Source: Mycobacteroides saopaulense
Lineage (GTDB): Bacteria; Actinomycetota; Actinomycetes; Mycobacteriales; Mycobacteriaceae
Reading direction: 5' to 3'
DNA: 64,000 bases
Assembly (NCBI RefSeq): GCF_001456355.1
Contig: NZ_CP010271.1
Span: forward strand, 3,906,001 to 3,970,000
Each line of letters starts with the position of its first letter. Within the stretch, counting starts at the first letter, position 1. Of this stretch, positions 9,102 to 17,806 are shown in pieces. The notes under the pieces were generated by a model. It did not search any database. It was not told the DNA's origin and worked only from the letters and a program-made list of their open reading frames with translations. A program made the translations under genes and the position numbers.

Positions 9102-9968
9102 TTAGTCCGTGAGCGCGCGGCCCAGTATCAGCGGATCGGCCTGACCCACGACGTCGACATCCTTGTCGTCGTAGTCGAACTTGCCCAGCACGTGGCGCAT
9201 CGCGTTGACGCGAGCCCGCTTCTTGTCGTTGCTCTTCACCACGATCCACGGCGAGTGATCGGTGTCGGTGAGCGAGAACATCTCTTCCTTGGCCTTGGTG
9301 TAGGCATCCCACTTGTCCAGCGACGCCAGGTCCATCGGCGACAGCTTCCATTGGCGCACCGGGTCGACCTGCCGGATGGCGAAGCGAGTGCGCTGCTCGG
9401 CAGACGACACCGAGAACCACAGCTTGGTCAGACTGATGCCGTCATTCACCAGCATCTGCTCGAAAAGCGGTGCCTGATGGATGAATTCGGAATGCTGCTC
9501 ATCACTGCAAAAGCCCATGACACGCTCGACGCCGGCGCGGTTGTACCAAGACCGGTCGAAGAACACCATCTCTCCCGCGGCCGGCAGATGCGGGACGTAC
9601 CGCTGGAAGTACCACTGGGTGCGTTCGCGCTCGGTCGGCTTTTCCAGCGCGACAACGCGGGCACCGCGCGGATTGAGGTGCTCCATGAATCGCTTGATGG
9701 TGCCACCCTTACCCGCCGCGTCGCGGCCCTCGAAGAGGATGACGTGCCGGGCACCGGTGCGCTTGCTCCAGTTCTGGAGCTTGAGCAGCTCGATCTGCAG
9801 CAGCCGCTTCTCCAGCTCGTACTGGTGACGGCTCATCCGCTCGTCGTACGGGTAGTTCTCCCGCCAGGTGTCTACCGCGACACCATCCGGCGAGATCAGT
9901 ACCGGATCGTCATCGTCGTCATCGTCGACGGTGTAGCCCTGCGCGGCAGCGGTAATGGTCTCGGTCAC
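9102..9968 (-). CDS. ppk2: Polyphosphate kinase 2
   Basis: The enzyme uses polyphosphate to phosphorylate nucleoside diphosphates, favouring GTP formation in mycobacteria. The 288-residue protein has the Walker A loop GRDAAGKGG (81-89), the Walker B/lid motif FFDRSWYNR (136-144) and the conserved region VNDGISLTKLWFSVS. It matches Rv3232c (PPK2). A run of seven aspartates (15-21) encoded by alternating GTC/ATC-complement codons precedes the catalytic core and is probably disordered. The start is GTG. The gene precedes the membrane protein gene by 10 bp. Confidence 0.95.
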   Translation of the reverse strand: MTETITAAAQGYTVDDDDDDDPVLISPDGVAVDTWRENYPYDERMSRHQYELEKRLLQIELLKLQNWSKRTGARHVILFEGRDAAGKGGTIKRFMEHLNPRGARVVALEKPTERERTQWYFQRYVPHLPAAGEMVFFDRSWYNRAGVERVMGFCSDEQHSEFIHQAPLFEQMLVNDGISLTKLWFSVSSAEQRTRFAIRQVDPVRQWKLSPMDLASLDKWDAYTKAKEEMFSLTDTDHSPWIVVKSNDKKRARVNAMRHVLGKFDYDDKDVDVVGQADPLILGRALTD

Positions 9969-10026
9969 CAGCGGAAACTATCCCCAGCAACCGTCGCCGG
10001 GGTGGACGGTGGGTAAACGGTCGGTG

Positions 10027-11556
10027 TCAGCGACGGAAGGGGCGCAGTGCCTTGTTCGAGAGCTTGGTCAGGCTCTTGAGCGCGACCGGCGCGAGCCAGC
10101 TCGGCCCGCTGTACCAGAGCGGTTCGCTGGGCAGCGTCACCCGGGTGTCGACAATGGCCTCGGTTCGGCAGTACTTGCGCAGACCGTCCGCTCCGCCGAA
10201 ACGCGACCCCAGGCCCGACCCCTTCCAACCGCCGTGCGGCGCGGTCAGACAGGACAGGTTCATGATCACGTCGTTGATATTGACGGTGCCGCAATCAAGT
10301 TGCAGAGCAACGCGTTCGGCGCGCTTGCGGTCTTTGGACCAGACGCTGGCGGAAAGTCCGTACTCGCTGTCGTTCGCCAGGGCGATGGCCTGACTCTCCT
10401 CTGAGTACCGCATGATCGGCAGCGTCGGGCCAAAGGTCTCTTCACGCATGCAGTCCATGGAATGGTCGACGTCGACCAGCACGGTAGGTGCGTAAAAGCT
10501 GCCGTGGCCCGGGATGCGCGCACCCCCGGTCAGCGCCCGTGCTCCGGAGGAAACTGCTTGGCGCACATGCCTATCGACGACTTCGAGCTGGTTCTCGTCG
10601 ATCATGGCGCCGACGCTGTGGTCCAGACCCGCGCCGATCTCCAGGCCGCGCACCTCCTCGACCACCAGATCGACGAATTGCTCGTAGATCGAGTCGTGTA
10701 CGTACACGCGCTCGACGGACACGCACGTCTGGCCGGCGTTGAACATGCTGCCCCACACCGCGGCATGCGCGGCGCGCTTGACGTCGGCGTCCGGCAGCAC
10801 CAGCATCGGGTCCTTGCCACCGAGTTCCAGGCTGACCGGGGTGAGTCGGCGCGCGGCGCGTTCCATGATCTTCTTGCCGGTGGCCGTGGATCCGGTGAAC
10901 TGGATGAAGTCGACATTGTCGACGAGGGCCTCGCCCACCTCGCGGGCACCGTGCACCACCTCGAAGACCGGCGGACCGCCGATCTCCGCCCAGCCGTTGG
11001 CGATCAGTTCATCGGAGAGCGGAGTTCGCTCCGAGGGCTTCAGCAGCACCGAGCAGCCCGCCAAGAGCGCCGGGACCACATCCCAATAGCCCAGTGCCAC
11101 AGGATAGTTCCACGGCGAGACGACACCTACCACCTTGCGGGGTCGCTGGTGGACGGTGATCTTCTTGGTGTTCATGGCGATCGAGGATGCGGGCCGCGAC
11201 TCGGGCGCCAGGAATTCCGCGGCCCTCGGTGCGTAGTAGGCGATGATCGCGAGGATCGAGGGAATCTCGATACCTCCGTCGATCTTCGACTTACCCGTCT
11301 CGGCGATCAGCTGAGCCTCGATGCGCGGGGTGTTGTCAACGAGCCACTGGGCGAATCGGGCCAGGACCTGGCCGCGTCCCTCGGGGCCGAGTCGCTCCCA
11401 CGAAGGCTGCGCCTTGGCCAGCTGCGCGACGATTCCGGGGATATCCGACGGATCGGTCCAGTTCACCTGGCCGACAACCTGCCCATTCGCGGGATTACGC
11501 ACGTCATGGGCGGTGACGCGGGAGGTGCCGGAGAGATTTTCAGACGTCGTTGTCAT
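10027..11556 (-). CDS. gabD2: Succinate-semialdehyde dehydrogenase (NADP+)
   Basis: This 509-residue aldehyde dehydrogenase superfamily member has the catalytic Cys278 in FNAGQTCVSVE, the general base Glu244 in LELGGKDP, the cofactor loop FTGSTATGK and the N-terminal PWNYP motif. It is closest in character to mycobacterial GabD2 (Rv1731), which oxidises succinic semialdehyde to succinate in the GABA shunt and the variant TCA cycle. A wider aldehyde range is possible. It follows the DUF664 gene on the same strand by 41 bp. The family is certain; the exact substrate is inferred. Confidence 0.85.
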   Translation of the reverse strand: MTTTSENLSGTSRVTAHDVRNPANGQVVGQVNWTDPSDIPGIVAQLAKAQPSWERLGPEGRGQVLARFAQWLVDNTPRIEAQLIAETGKSKIDGGIEIPSILAIIAYYAPRAAEFLAPESRPASSIAMNTKKITVHQRPRKVVGVVSPWNYPVALGYWDVVPALLAGCSVLLKPSERTPLSDELIANGWAEIGGPPVFEVVHGAREVGEALVDNVDFIQFTGSTATGKKIMERAARRLTPVSLELGGKDPMLVLPDADVKRAAHAAVWGSMFNAGQTCVSVERVYVHDSIYEQFVDLVVEEVRGLEIGAGLDHSVGAMIDENQLEVVDRHVRQAVSSGARALTGGARIPGHGSFYAPTVLVDVDHSMDCMREETFGPTLPIMRYSEESQAIALANDSEYGLSASVWSKDRKRAERVALQLDCGTVNINDVIMNLSCLTAPHGGWKGSGLGSRFGGADGLRKYCRTEAIVDTRVTLPSEPLWYSGPSWLAPVALKSLTKLSNKALRPFRR

Positions 11557-11597
11557 TGGTCGAGTCTAGGCACGAGGTGACCCACGTCGCATCCCCA

Positions 11598-12131
11598 CTA
11601 GTTGGTTGGGATTATCCCCCGCAGGTAGGCGGCCTGGCCCAGATGCTGGGCGCAGTCATCCACGATGCTCACCAGCCGCACACTGGCGGTGACCGGCGGA
11701 TCCCAATGCTCGTCGACCACGCGTGCGAGTTCGGAATCGCTGAGGGTGTCCACGTACCCCAGGGTCATCTCATGCACGTCCCGGTAGTAGCCGCTCAGCT
11801 GATCTCCGGTGGCGACCACCTTGGCCACGTCCTCGGGTGTGTGGCCGTAGCCATTGGAGTCGGCCGGTAGATCGAGCCCGAATCGGCGCTCCCAACCGCG
11901 GGCCGTCCACACCGGCTCGGAACCCGTGATGGCACAGATCTGCACATCCTGGCATCGCGCCGAATGCCAGATCAGCCAGGCGATGCTGTTCGCGTCGGGT
12001 GTGGGCCGGTAGGTCAACGCCGAATCGGGAAGGCCAGCGGTCACCTCACCGACGTGTTCGATGATCCGGGTAAAGCTGTCACGCAACAGCTCCCGCGCCG
12101 ACGCGGCCGCCGCGACATCGGTATCCGTCAT
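11598..12131 (-). CDS. DinB/DUF664-family (mycothiol-dependent transferase-like) protein
   Basis: The 177-residue protein has the DinB four-helix arrangement: an N-terminal helix ARELLRDSFTRIIEHVGEV, the segment SIAWLIWHSARCQDVQI with a conserved His, and a final VDDCAQHLGQAAYLRG with a second His. Histidines in these places bind a metal in the DinB superfamily; actinobacterial members use mycothiol or related thiols. The ATG at 12131 overlaps the MFS stop in ATGA, so translation is coupled to the transporter. Co-function, for example export plus thiol conjugation, is an inference. Confidence 0.8.
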   Translation of the reverse strand: MTDTDVAAAASARELLRDSFTRIIEHVGEVTAGLPDSALTYRPTPDANSIAWLIWHSARCQDVQICAITGSEPVWTARGWERRFGLDLPADSNGYGHTPEDVAKVVATGDQLSGYYRDVHEMTLGYVDTLSDSELARVVDEHWDPPVTASVRLVSIVDDCAQHLGQAAYLRGIIPTN

Positions 12132-13339
12132 GGTTTGACGGTACGCCCGGATTTGCGGTTCGGGTCAGCCGCCGGCGTGGAAATCGCAAGCGCTCCCGCG
12201 GCACAACCGCAGATCAGCACCGCGAAGACCGGCAACACCAAAGCGGTGTTGAGAGACAACGCATCGGCAAGCCAGCCGATGAGGGCAGGGCCGCCGAGCA
12301 CCGCGACGTAGCCGGTACCCACCACCCACGAAAGGACCCGCCCTTCGTGCTGTTCGTCGATATTGCCCGCGACGGTGAACACCTGCGGGACGCCGCCGGC
12401 GAGCCCGAGACCCACCGCGGCCCAACCCGCCATGGTGAGAGGAAGCATCGGCGACGAGATGACGACGAGGAGACCGGCCGCGGCCAAGGCGCAACCCCAG
12501 CGCAGCACCGCCACTCGCCCAATCCGTTCAACGAGCTTGTCCACGGTGAAACGACCTACCGTCATCGCCGACATGAACACTCCGAAGGTGAATGCTCCCC
12601 ACGAATGGGAGGTGCCCAGGTGTTCCTGCGCGTGCAGACTGCTCCAGTCCGTCGCCGATCCCTCCGAGAGCATCAGCAGCAGTGCCAGGAGGCCGAGCAG
12701 GAAGACCTGACCGCGGCGGCACGTGACGGCGGGCGGCATCGTATACGGCACCGTATCGGGCGCCTCCGCCTCACCCGCTCGCAGCTTGTTCTGTAACAGC
12801 ACACTGGCCGAAGACCCCAGCAGCGCCAGGCACAGCACAGTGACACCCAGGACGGTGACGATGACCGGCACGTGCAACGCGAACGCGACCGTTCCGATGC
12901 CGGCACCCACCACGTTGCCGACGGAAAACACTCCGTGGAACGAGGCCATGATCGGCCTGCCGTAGAAACGCTCCACGTCCACTGCGGCGGCGTTCATCGC
13001 GACATCGGTGACGCCGACCGTGATGCCGCACAGAAACGCGCCCGCTCCGGCGACCCACACGTTAGTGGCCGACAGCGGGATGTTGACCCCGAGCGCCATC
13101 GCGGCACCACCGGCGACGGCGATGGGCCCACTCCCGAACCGATCGACGAGCACGCCGCTGATCAGCATTCCCACTAGTGCGCCGCAGCCCAGGATCAGCA
13201 CCACCACGCCGAGTATCGACGAGGACATCCCCGCGGCCTGCTTCATGGTCGGCAGATGTACAGCCCAGGTGGCTACCACGAGCCCGAACGACGCGAATAC
13301 ACCGATAACGGCCACCCGCATACGCAGCGGTTTCGTCAA
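12128..13339 (-). CDS. Major facilitator superfamily transporter
   Basis: The 403-residue protein has about twelve hydrophobic segments in two halves, with the MFS loop element GVLVDRFGSGP between segments 2 and 3 and VDKLVERIGR in the second half. It begins at TTG 13339, chosen because GAGG lies 8 nt upstream and because the sequence ahead of it is not protein-like. It would export or import a small solute by proton coupling; the substrate is unknown. It is divergent from the arsR gene across 180 bp and overlaps the downstream DUF664 gene by 4 bp, so the ArsR protein may control it. Confidence 0.85.
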   Translation of the reverse strand: MTKPLRMRVAVIGVFASFGLVVATWAVHLPTMKQAAGMSSSILGVVVLILGCGALVGMLISGVLVDRFGSGPIAVAGGAAMALGVNIPLSATNVWVAGAGAFLCGITVGVTDVAMNAAAVDVERFYGRPIMASFHGVFSVGNVVGAGIGTVAFALHVPVIVTVLGVTVLCLALLGSSASVLLQNKLRAGEAEAPDTVPYTMPPAVTCRRGQVFLLGLLALLLMLSEGSATDWSSLHAQEHLGTSHSWGAFTFGVFMSAMTVGRFTVDKLVERIGRVAVLRWGCALAAAGLLVVISSPMLPLTMAGWAAVGLGLAGGVPQVFTVAGNIDEQHEGRVLSWVVGTGYVAVLGGPALIGWLADALSLNTALVLPVFAVLICGCAAGALAISTPAADPNRKSGRTVKP

Positions 13340-13490
13340 GAAATAGTCCTCACCTCGGCGTTGATACGGCGATCCGCGCCCTCCGCCAACTCGGCGAGCA
13401 GCACTCACCGGTACCTGTTGACCACAGTACTGACCACGGCCACACCGAACCGCAGCGCCACACAGGCCAAAGCAGATATATCCCTTGCTA

Positions 13491-13506
13491 TTCATATGAA
13501 CATATG
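13491..13506. promoter_or_regulatory. Palindromic operator candidate for the adjacent ArsR regulator
   Basis: The sequence TTCATATGAA is a perfect 10-bp palindrome followed directly by CATATG, another perfect palindrome. The site lies 13 bp ahead of the arsR GTG start, inside a short AT-rich stretch of the MFS/arsR divergent region, and overlaps where an arsR promoter would sit. ArsR proteins usually bind such AT-rich imperfect dyads and repress their own gene. Binding is inferred. Confidence 0.5.
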
Positions 13507-13519
13507 GTGATATAAGTCT

Positions 13520-13843
13520 GTGGACGCCTTCGCCGTGATCGCCGATCCGACTCGCCGCCGGATCATCGACACCCTGCGCGACGGGTCGGCCGATGTCACC
13601 ACATTGATCGAACGGCTCGATCTCTCGCAGTCGCTGGTGTCCAAACACCTCGGCGTGCTCCGCGACGCCGGCACGGTTCGCGTCGAGGTCGCCGGGAAAC
13701 GCCGCGTCTATCACCTGGCCGACGATCCATTGCCCGCCGTGCTCGCCTGGGTGACGCCGTATCACCGCACGTGGGCCAATGCCCTCGACCGCCTGGCATT
13801 TCTCATCGACAGCGATGCCGACCTCCAAGACCACACGAAATGA
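13520..13843 (+). CDS. ArsR-family winged-helix regulator
   Basis: The 107-residue protein is a compact winged helix: IADPTRRRIIDTLRDG, the recognition region DLSQSLVSKHLGVLRDAG and the wing VRVEVAGKRRVYHLAD. No metal-binding cysteine pair is present, so it belongs to the ArsR group paired with SRPBCC/AHSA1 proteins rather than the arsenic sensors. It starts with GTG. The next gene is the SRPBCC protein, with starts overlapping or 8 bp after its stop, the classic pairing. An AT-rich palindrome sits just upstream. The effector is unknown. Confidence 0.88.
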   Translation: MDAFAVIADPTRRRIIDTLRDGSADVTTLIERLDLSQSLVSKHLGVLRDAGTVRVEVAGKRRVYHLADDPLPAVLAWVTPYHRTWANALDRLAFLIDSDADLQDHTK

Positions 13844-13851
13844 GGACCACC

Positions 13852-14361
13852 GTGACCAATCCCCTGGATGCCACTCTCGCGCCGTGCGATGACCACGCGG
13901 ACAAATGGGTGCTCACCATGTCCCGCAACCTGAATCACCCGCCGGAGAAGGTGTGGCCCTGGCTCGTCGATCCGGACCGGCTGCGCCAGTGGTCACCGGC
14001 CATACCCGATCGCCCACTGGATTCCCCGGGGCCCGCACAGGTTCAGGAGACCGCGGCCGATCCGGTACTCGACGGCGAGGTGCTCACGGTCGACCCTCCA
14101 CGCGAGCTGATCCATCGGTGGGGTCCGGACGACATCCTGCGCTGGCGAATCGAGCCCACCGGAAACGGATGCCGCCTGACCCTTGAGCATTCGATGTCCG
14201 ATCGCGGCAATGCCTCCGGAAACGCAGGCGGTTGGCACATCTGCCTCGACACCCTCACTCTCGCGGTCGACGGCACCCCCCGAGGTCGCGTCGTCGGCAT
14301 GGACGCCATGGAACATGACTGGCAACGACTCAACGACGGGTACGCAACGATGCTCGGCTGA
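13852..14361 (+). CDS. SRPBCC (AHSA1-like) domain protein
   Basis: The 169-residue protein has the START-like helix-grip fold of activators of Hsp90 ATPase-like proteins: SRNLNHPPEKVWPWLVDPDRLRQWSP-type opening, then PPRELIHRWGPDDILRWRIEP and the C-terminal helix GMDAMEHDWQRLNDGYATML. Such proteins bind hydrophobic ligands. I chose the GTG at 13852 because GAGG lies 6 nt before it; an ATG at 13840 overlapping the arsR stop (ATGA) would add four residues. Pairing with ArsR suggests that the two act in one small response unit. Confidence 0.85.
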   Translation: MTNPLDATLAPCDDHADKWVLTMSRNLNHPPEKVWPWLVDPDRLRQWSPAIPDRPLDSPGPAQVQETAADPVLDGEVLTVDPPRELIHRWGPDDILRWRIEPTGNGCRLTLEHSMSDRGNASGNAGGWHICLDTLTLAVDGTPRGRVVGMDAMEHDWQRLNDGYATMLG

Positions 14362-14591
14362 GTTCCCACAGAGTTTGCGGATCAGTCTTCACCTCCACTG
14401 CTGGACACCAGTTAATCTGAGTACTGAATCGTACCTGAATTCGCAGATCATCATGCACTATGTGCGTAGTGGCCAATGTATCCAAATCGCTCGCTACGAG
14501 GCGTGCGGGTATAGCGGAATTGCTTTGCTCAAACTACTCTCATGCCACGCATTCGGCATCGGCGCCGAAGGCTGGCACGGGGAGGGCCGTC

Positions 14592-16205
14592 ATGGCTGTG
14601 CGGTATTCGGTTTCGGGGAAAAGTCATTCACTCAAGCGTTCGGTCGCCACGGCGGCCGCGGTCGCGGCGACGTGCACTGTGCTGGCCCCCATCGCGATGG
14701 AGTCGAAAACCATCGCCGCGACACTGGCCTCATATGTCATCGGAGTCGGCGGCCGGGGCGACGGTCCGAGTGCGAACATCCCCAACAAACTCAATGGCCT
14801 CGACGGCCTCACACCCGCCGGAGCCCAGTACGTCGGCGTCAACTATCCCGGCACGATGTGGCCGATCGACGGCATTCAGTCCGCCACGTTCCGTCAATCG
14901 GTCACCGCGGGGCACACCGAACTCGACAAACAAATCGCCTCGCACGAGGGCGAGGGCATCACCATTGTCGGGTACTCCCTCGGCGCGGTAGTCGTCAACG
15001 AGTCCCGCAGAAATCTGAACGACAAGTATCCCGACGGAAATCCCAACATCCAGTTCGTCACGATCTCTAACGCGTACAAGCCCAATGGCGGCATCCTGGC
15101 CCGCTTCCCGGGTATTTGGATCCCGTTCATGGACATCAACTCGACCACCCCGTCCGCGCCGGGCCTCTTCACCACGACAGACGTCACCAATGAGTACGAC
15201 ACCATCGGAGATTTTCCCGCGTACTTCAACCCGCTCGCGATCGCCAATGCCCTTGTGGCATTTCCGTACACCCATCCAGATCAGTTCTATGACAACACCG
15301 ATCTGACGAAGTACGACGATGCCGACGCCATCCCGGGCAAGACACAGACGGACGGGGACAAGACCACGTACTACTTCGCGGACGGCACCACCAAGACCGT
15401 CATCACCAACGCCAACAGCACCAAATCCACCTATTACGTGGTGCATACCGAACATCTGCCGCTACTGCGGCCGCTGCGCGATCTCATGAACCCGATAGGC
15501 GCGTCCTTCGTGCTCGACGCCATCGAACCCACCCTTCGAGTGTTCATCGATATGGCTTACGACCGCCAGATCAGCCCCGACACCGTGAAACCGTTCAGCT
15601 TCTTCACCCCGGCGAAGAACGTCGCCGAGGGGCTCAACAAGCTGCCGGGCGCCGTCGAACAAGGCGCCGAGAACTTCCAGGGCGGGTTGCCCGGCGCGGC
15701 ACCCAAGCGACCGGCAACCGCCGAGAGGCCTGCGAATCCTCCTGCCACCGAGCCAGATCCCACGAAGTCGACATCTACCCAGGTCCACGCGCCCACACCC
15801 GAGGCAACCAGCGAACCGGCACTCACCCTCACCGCACCCGGGCCGACCGCTCCTCCCGCCCCGACCAAAGCCCCGGACCCCACCGCCATCGCCGTCAGCG
15901 CCAGCACCGGCACCGTCGCCGCTCCTGAACGCCGGCCCGAGGCAAATACTGACCAAAAGCCGAAGAACACCGTGAAGTCCACCCTGCGACTTCCCAAGCT
16001 TGCGGCGTCACAACCCGGAACCGCACCAAAGACCCCGAAGGTCCCGTCGCTCAAGGACCATCTCAGGTCGATCCCGGGCCTTGGCCAGAAGAAGCAATCA
16101 GCCCCGGAAGCACCAGGCACACCATCGGAGTCCACGAGCTCCTCCACCCATACCGGCGACAAGAATTCGACACACAACTCCGAAAAGCACAGCGACGCCG
16201 CGTGA
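14592..16205 (+). CDS. Secreted PE-PPE domain alpha/beta-hydrolase with Pro/Ala/Thr-rich tail
   Basis: The 537-residue protein starts at an ATG preceded by GGGAGGG. A basic N-terminus and hydrophobic stretch (about 15-36) act as a Sec signal or anchor. The PE-PPE domain (about 60-300) carries the nucleophile Ser129 in GYSLG, plus NYPGTMWPIDG and ISNAYKPNGG segments typical of this serine hydrolase family. In M. tuberculosis this domain usually follows a PE or PPE module; here that module is absent. Residues from about 365 to the end are low-complexity Pro/Ala/Thr/Lys-rich sequence, probably periplasmic or wall-spanning. Likely lipid esterase; substrate unknown. Confidence 0.85.
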   Translation: MAVRYSVSGKSHSLKRSVATAAAVAATCTVLAPIAMESKTIAATLASYVIGVGGRGDGPSANIPNKLNGLDGLTPAGAQYVGVNYPGTMWPIDGIQSATFRQSVTAGHTELDKQIASHEGEGITIVGYSLGAVVVNESRRNLNDKYPDGNPNIQFVTISNAYKPNGGILARFPGIWIPFMDINSTTPSAPGLFTTTDVTNEYDTIGDFPAYFNPLAIANALVAFPYTHPDQFYDNTDLTKYDDADAIPGKTQTDGDKTTYYFADGTTKTVITNANSTKSTYYVVHTEHLPLLRPLRDLMNPIGASFVLDAIEPTLRVFIDMAYDRQISPDTVKPFSFFTPAKNVAEGLNKLPGAVEQGAENFQGGLPGAAPKRPATAERPANPPATEPDPTKSTSTQVHAPTPEATSEPALTLTAPGPTAPPAPTKAPDPTAIAVSASTGTVAAPERRPEANTDQKPKNTVKSTLRLPKLAASQPGTAPKTPKVPSLKDHLRSIPGLGQKKQSAPEAPGTPSESTSSSTHTGDKNSTHNSEKHSDAA

Positions 16206-16211
16206 TCCGGA

Positions 16212-17174
16212 TCAACGACCGGGTGGTGGTCCGGGCGGCTGCGCCCTACCCTGCATAGTGGTGGTGGGTCGGCCACGGAAGCAGCTCACCGAGTATGGAT
16301 AGTCCGGAGTCATCACGTAGTGATAGGTCCGAACATCCCGGCCATCCATGCGCACGGCGCTCGTGATGCCGTGACATTCATCGAGATCCCTTGTGGTGAG
16401 TCCATTTCCGTCACGCACCCGCGCTCCCGTGATGGGAAAGCCGTCAAGCGCGTAGCCCACCACCTCGGCGACGTCTGCCTTCGCCAGACAAGGACTGGGC
16501 GTGTGGTAGTGGTAGCTGCCCGTCGGTTCCGGGTGGCCCGAACAGTCATCCTGCACCTCCCACGCCCCCGCGTCGCGTCCACCGGCGTCTAGGGCACTGA
16601 ACAACACGACGCCCGAGAGCATCACCCCCACCTCGTGGCCGATGCACTGTGGGACGCCATAGGTGGGCGCGGCGGCCAACACGTAGGTCAGCTCCTGCGC
16701 GGTGATGGTGTTCGGGTTGCGGTCGTACTGGTACGCGGTGTCATCGGTCGCGACGGGAAACCGCCCGGTGGTGTGGTTCCGGGGTAGGTCATTGGTCTTG
16801 ATGACCCGAACGCCCTCGGACGTGGTCTCGGAGAACGCGCCGTCGTGTTGTACGTGCCCGCGCACGTGCGCCTTCCGGTCCGGGTAGTACCACCGACCGT
16901 CCTCGGAGAACCAGGGTCCTGGGACCCCTGCGCCCGCGGCGGCACCGGCCGCGAAGCTCGCGGCGTAGCGCGGGCAGGCGTAGACATATCCCACGCGCGG
17001 ACCCGTGGTGGCGATCTTTCCGTCCCCAACCGGCAGCCTGCCGTCGGCGAACAGATCGCCGTAGTTGCGAGACAAATCAAGTGTCAGGGGCTTCGGCCCC
17101 TCCGGCCGGGGCACCGCGCAGGCCCCCACAACGGCCACACAAATCAGCCAGATCACAACCCCCAGGTGCCGCAC
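16212..17174 (-). CDS. YHYH-domain lipoprotein
   Basis: The 320-residue protein begins with a signal sequence ending in a lipobox (VGAC, lipidated Cys19), so it is probably anchored on the outer face of the membrane. The YHYH domain is recognisable from SGHPEPTGSYHYH (motif at 221-224), with conserved cysteines nearby and a DGFPITGARVRDGNG segment. The domain is found in secreted proteins of unknown, possibly metal-binding, function. It converges with the PE-PPE hydrolase gene with only 6 bp between them. Confidence 0.8.
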   Translation of the reverse strand: MRHLGVVIWLICVAVVGACAVPRPEGPKPLTLDLSRNYGDLFADGRLPVGDGKIATTGPRVGYVYACPRYAASFAAGAAAGAGVPGPWFSEDGRWYYPDRKAHVRGHVQHDGAFSETTSEGVRVIKTNDLPRNHTTGRFPVATDDTAYQYDRNPNTITAQELTYVLAAAPTYGVPQCIGHEVGVMLSGVVLFSALDAGGRDAGAWEVQDDCSGHPEPTGSYHYHTPSPCLAKADVAEVVGYALDGFPITGARVRDGNGLTTRDLDECHGITSAVRMDGRDVRTYHYVMTPDYPYSVSCFRGRPTTTMQGRAQPPGPPPGR

Positions 17175-17190
17175 GGGGACAAGTCAAACA

Positions 17191-17568
17191 TCACCCCTGC
17201 GGATAGAAAAGGAAAAGCACACATCCCTGTTCCGACTGCGGAATGTGCCAGGAACCGGCCGGCGCATGCAGGAAGGTACCCGCTGGATAGTCGTTGACTC
17301 CGTCGTTCAGCACCCCGGAGACGACATAGACCTCCTCCGGCCCGGGCCGATGATGGTCCTCTCCGGGCCACACCGTTCCCGGTGCGATGGTTGTGATCAG
17401 CGCTTTCGCGCCATTGTCGCCCTCCCAGAGCGGCTTAACGGTCACCCCGGGGAAAGGTTCGATCGGATCGACATCGGCGGCCGATTTCCACGCGTATCCG
17501 GGGGCGTTGGGGCCGAACTGAGTGGGATCTCCGTGGGCTGAGTCACCGCCATTTGACGGTCTGCGCAT
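17191..17568 (-). CDS. Cupin-domain protein
   Basis: The 125-residue protein is a single cupin barrel of the ChrR/anti-sigma cupin type. The first metal-binding motif reads GEDHHRPGPEEVYVVSG, with two histidines and a glutamate. The second reads GTFLHAPAGSWHIPQ with further histidines. It could bind zinc or another divalent metal and sense or detoxify small molecules. It precedes the YHYH lipoprotein gene by 16 bp on the same strand and may share its transcript. Confidence 0.8.
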   Translation of the reverse strand: MRRPSNGGDSAHGDPTQFGPNAPGYAWKSAADVDPIEPFPGVTVKPLWEGDNGAKALITTIAPGTVWPGEDHHRPGPEEVYVVSGVLNDGVNDYPAGTFLHAPAGSWHIPQSEQGCVLFLFYPQG

Positions 17569-17611
17569 TCCTCGTGTGGGCCGCCGATATCGCGTCGCCT
17601 AGAATGGGGTA

Positions 17612-17776
17612 ATGCCAGCCAAGACCGACCCAGCCGCGATCGACGAACTCGAGCCGCTGGCGGACGAGACTGCCCACCAGGCTCAGCGCGTCGTCGCCGC
17701 CTACGCGAACGATGCCGACGAATGCCGCATGCTGCTCGCGATGCTGGGCATCGGGCCAACCAAGGTCGACGCGTAA
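17612..17776 (+). CDS. Small conserved protein upstream of otsA (Rv3489-like)
   Basis: A 54-residue acidic helical protein reads MPAKTDPAAIDELEPL at its start and ends MLLAMLGIGPTKVDA. Its position 30 bp upstream of otsA, and its exact length, match M. tuberculosis Rv3489, an uncharacterised small protein beside otsA (Rv3490). Codon use is like the neighbouring genes. It probably shares the otsA transcript. A role in trehalose synthesis is possible but unproven. Confidence 0.75.
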   Translation: MPAKTDPAAIDELEPLADETAHQAQRVVAAYANDADECRMLLAMLGIGPTKVDA

Positions 17777-17806
17777 CTCGATACGTTTCCCTTCCGAGAA
17801 ACAACC

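Noticed and set aside
9900..9930. Aspartate-run repeat in ppk2 as a functional repeat or slippage tract
   Set aside because: Seven alternating GAC/GAT codons are within normal low-complexity tails and show no frame disturbance.
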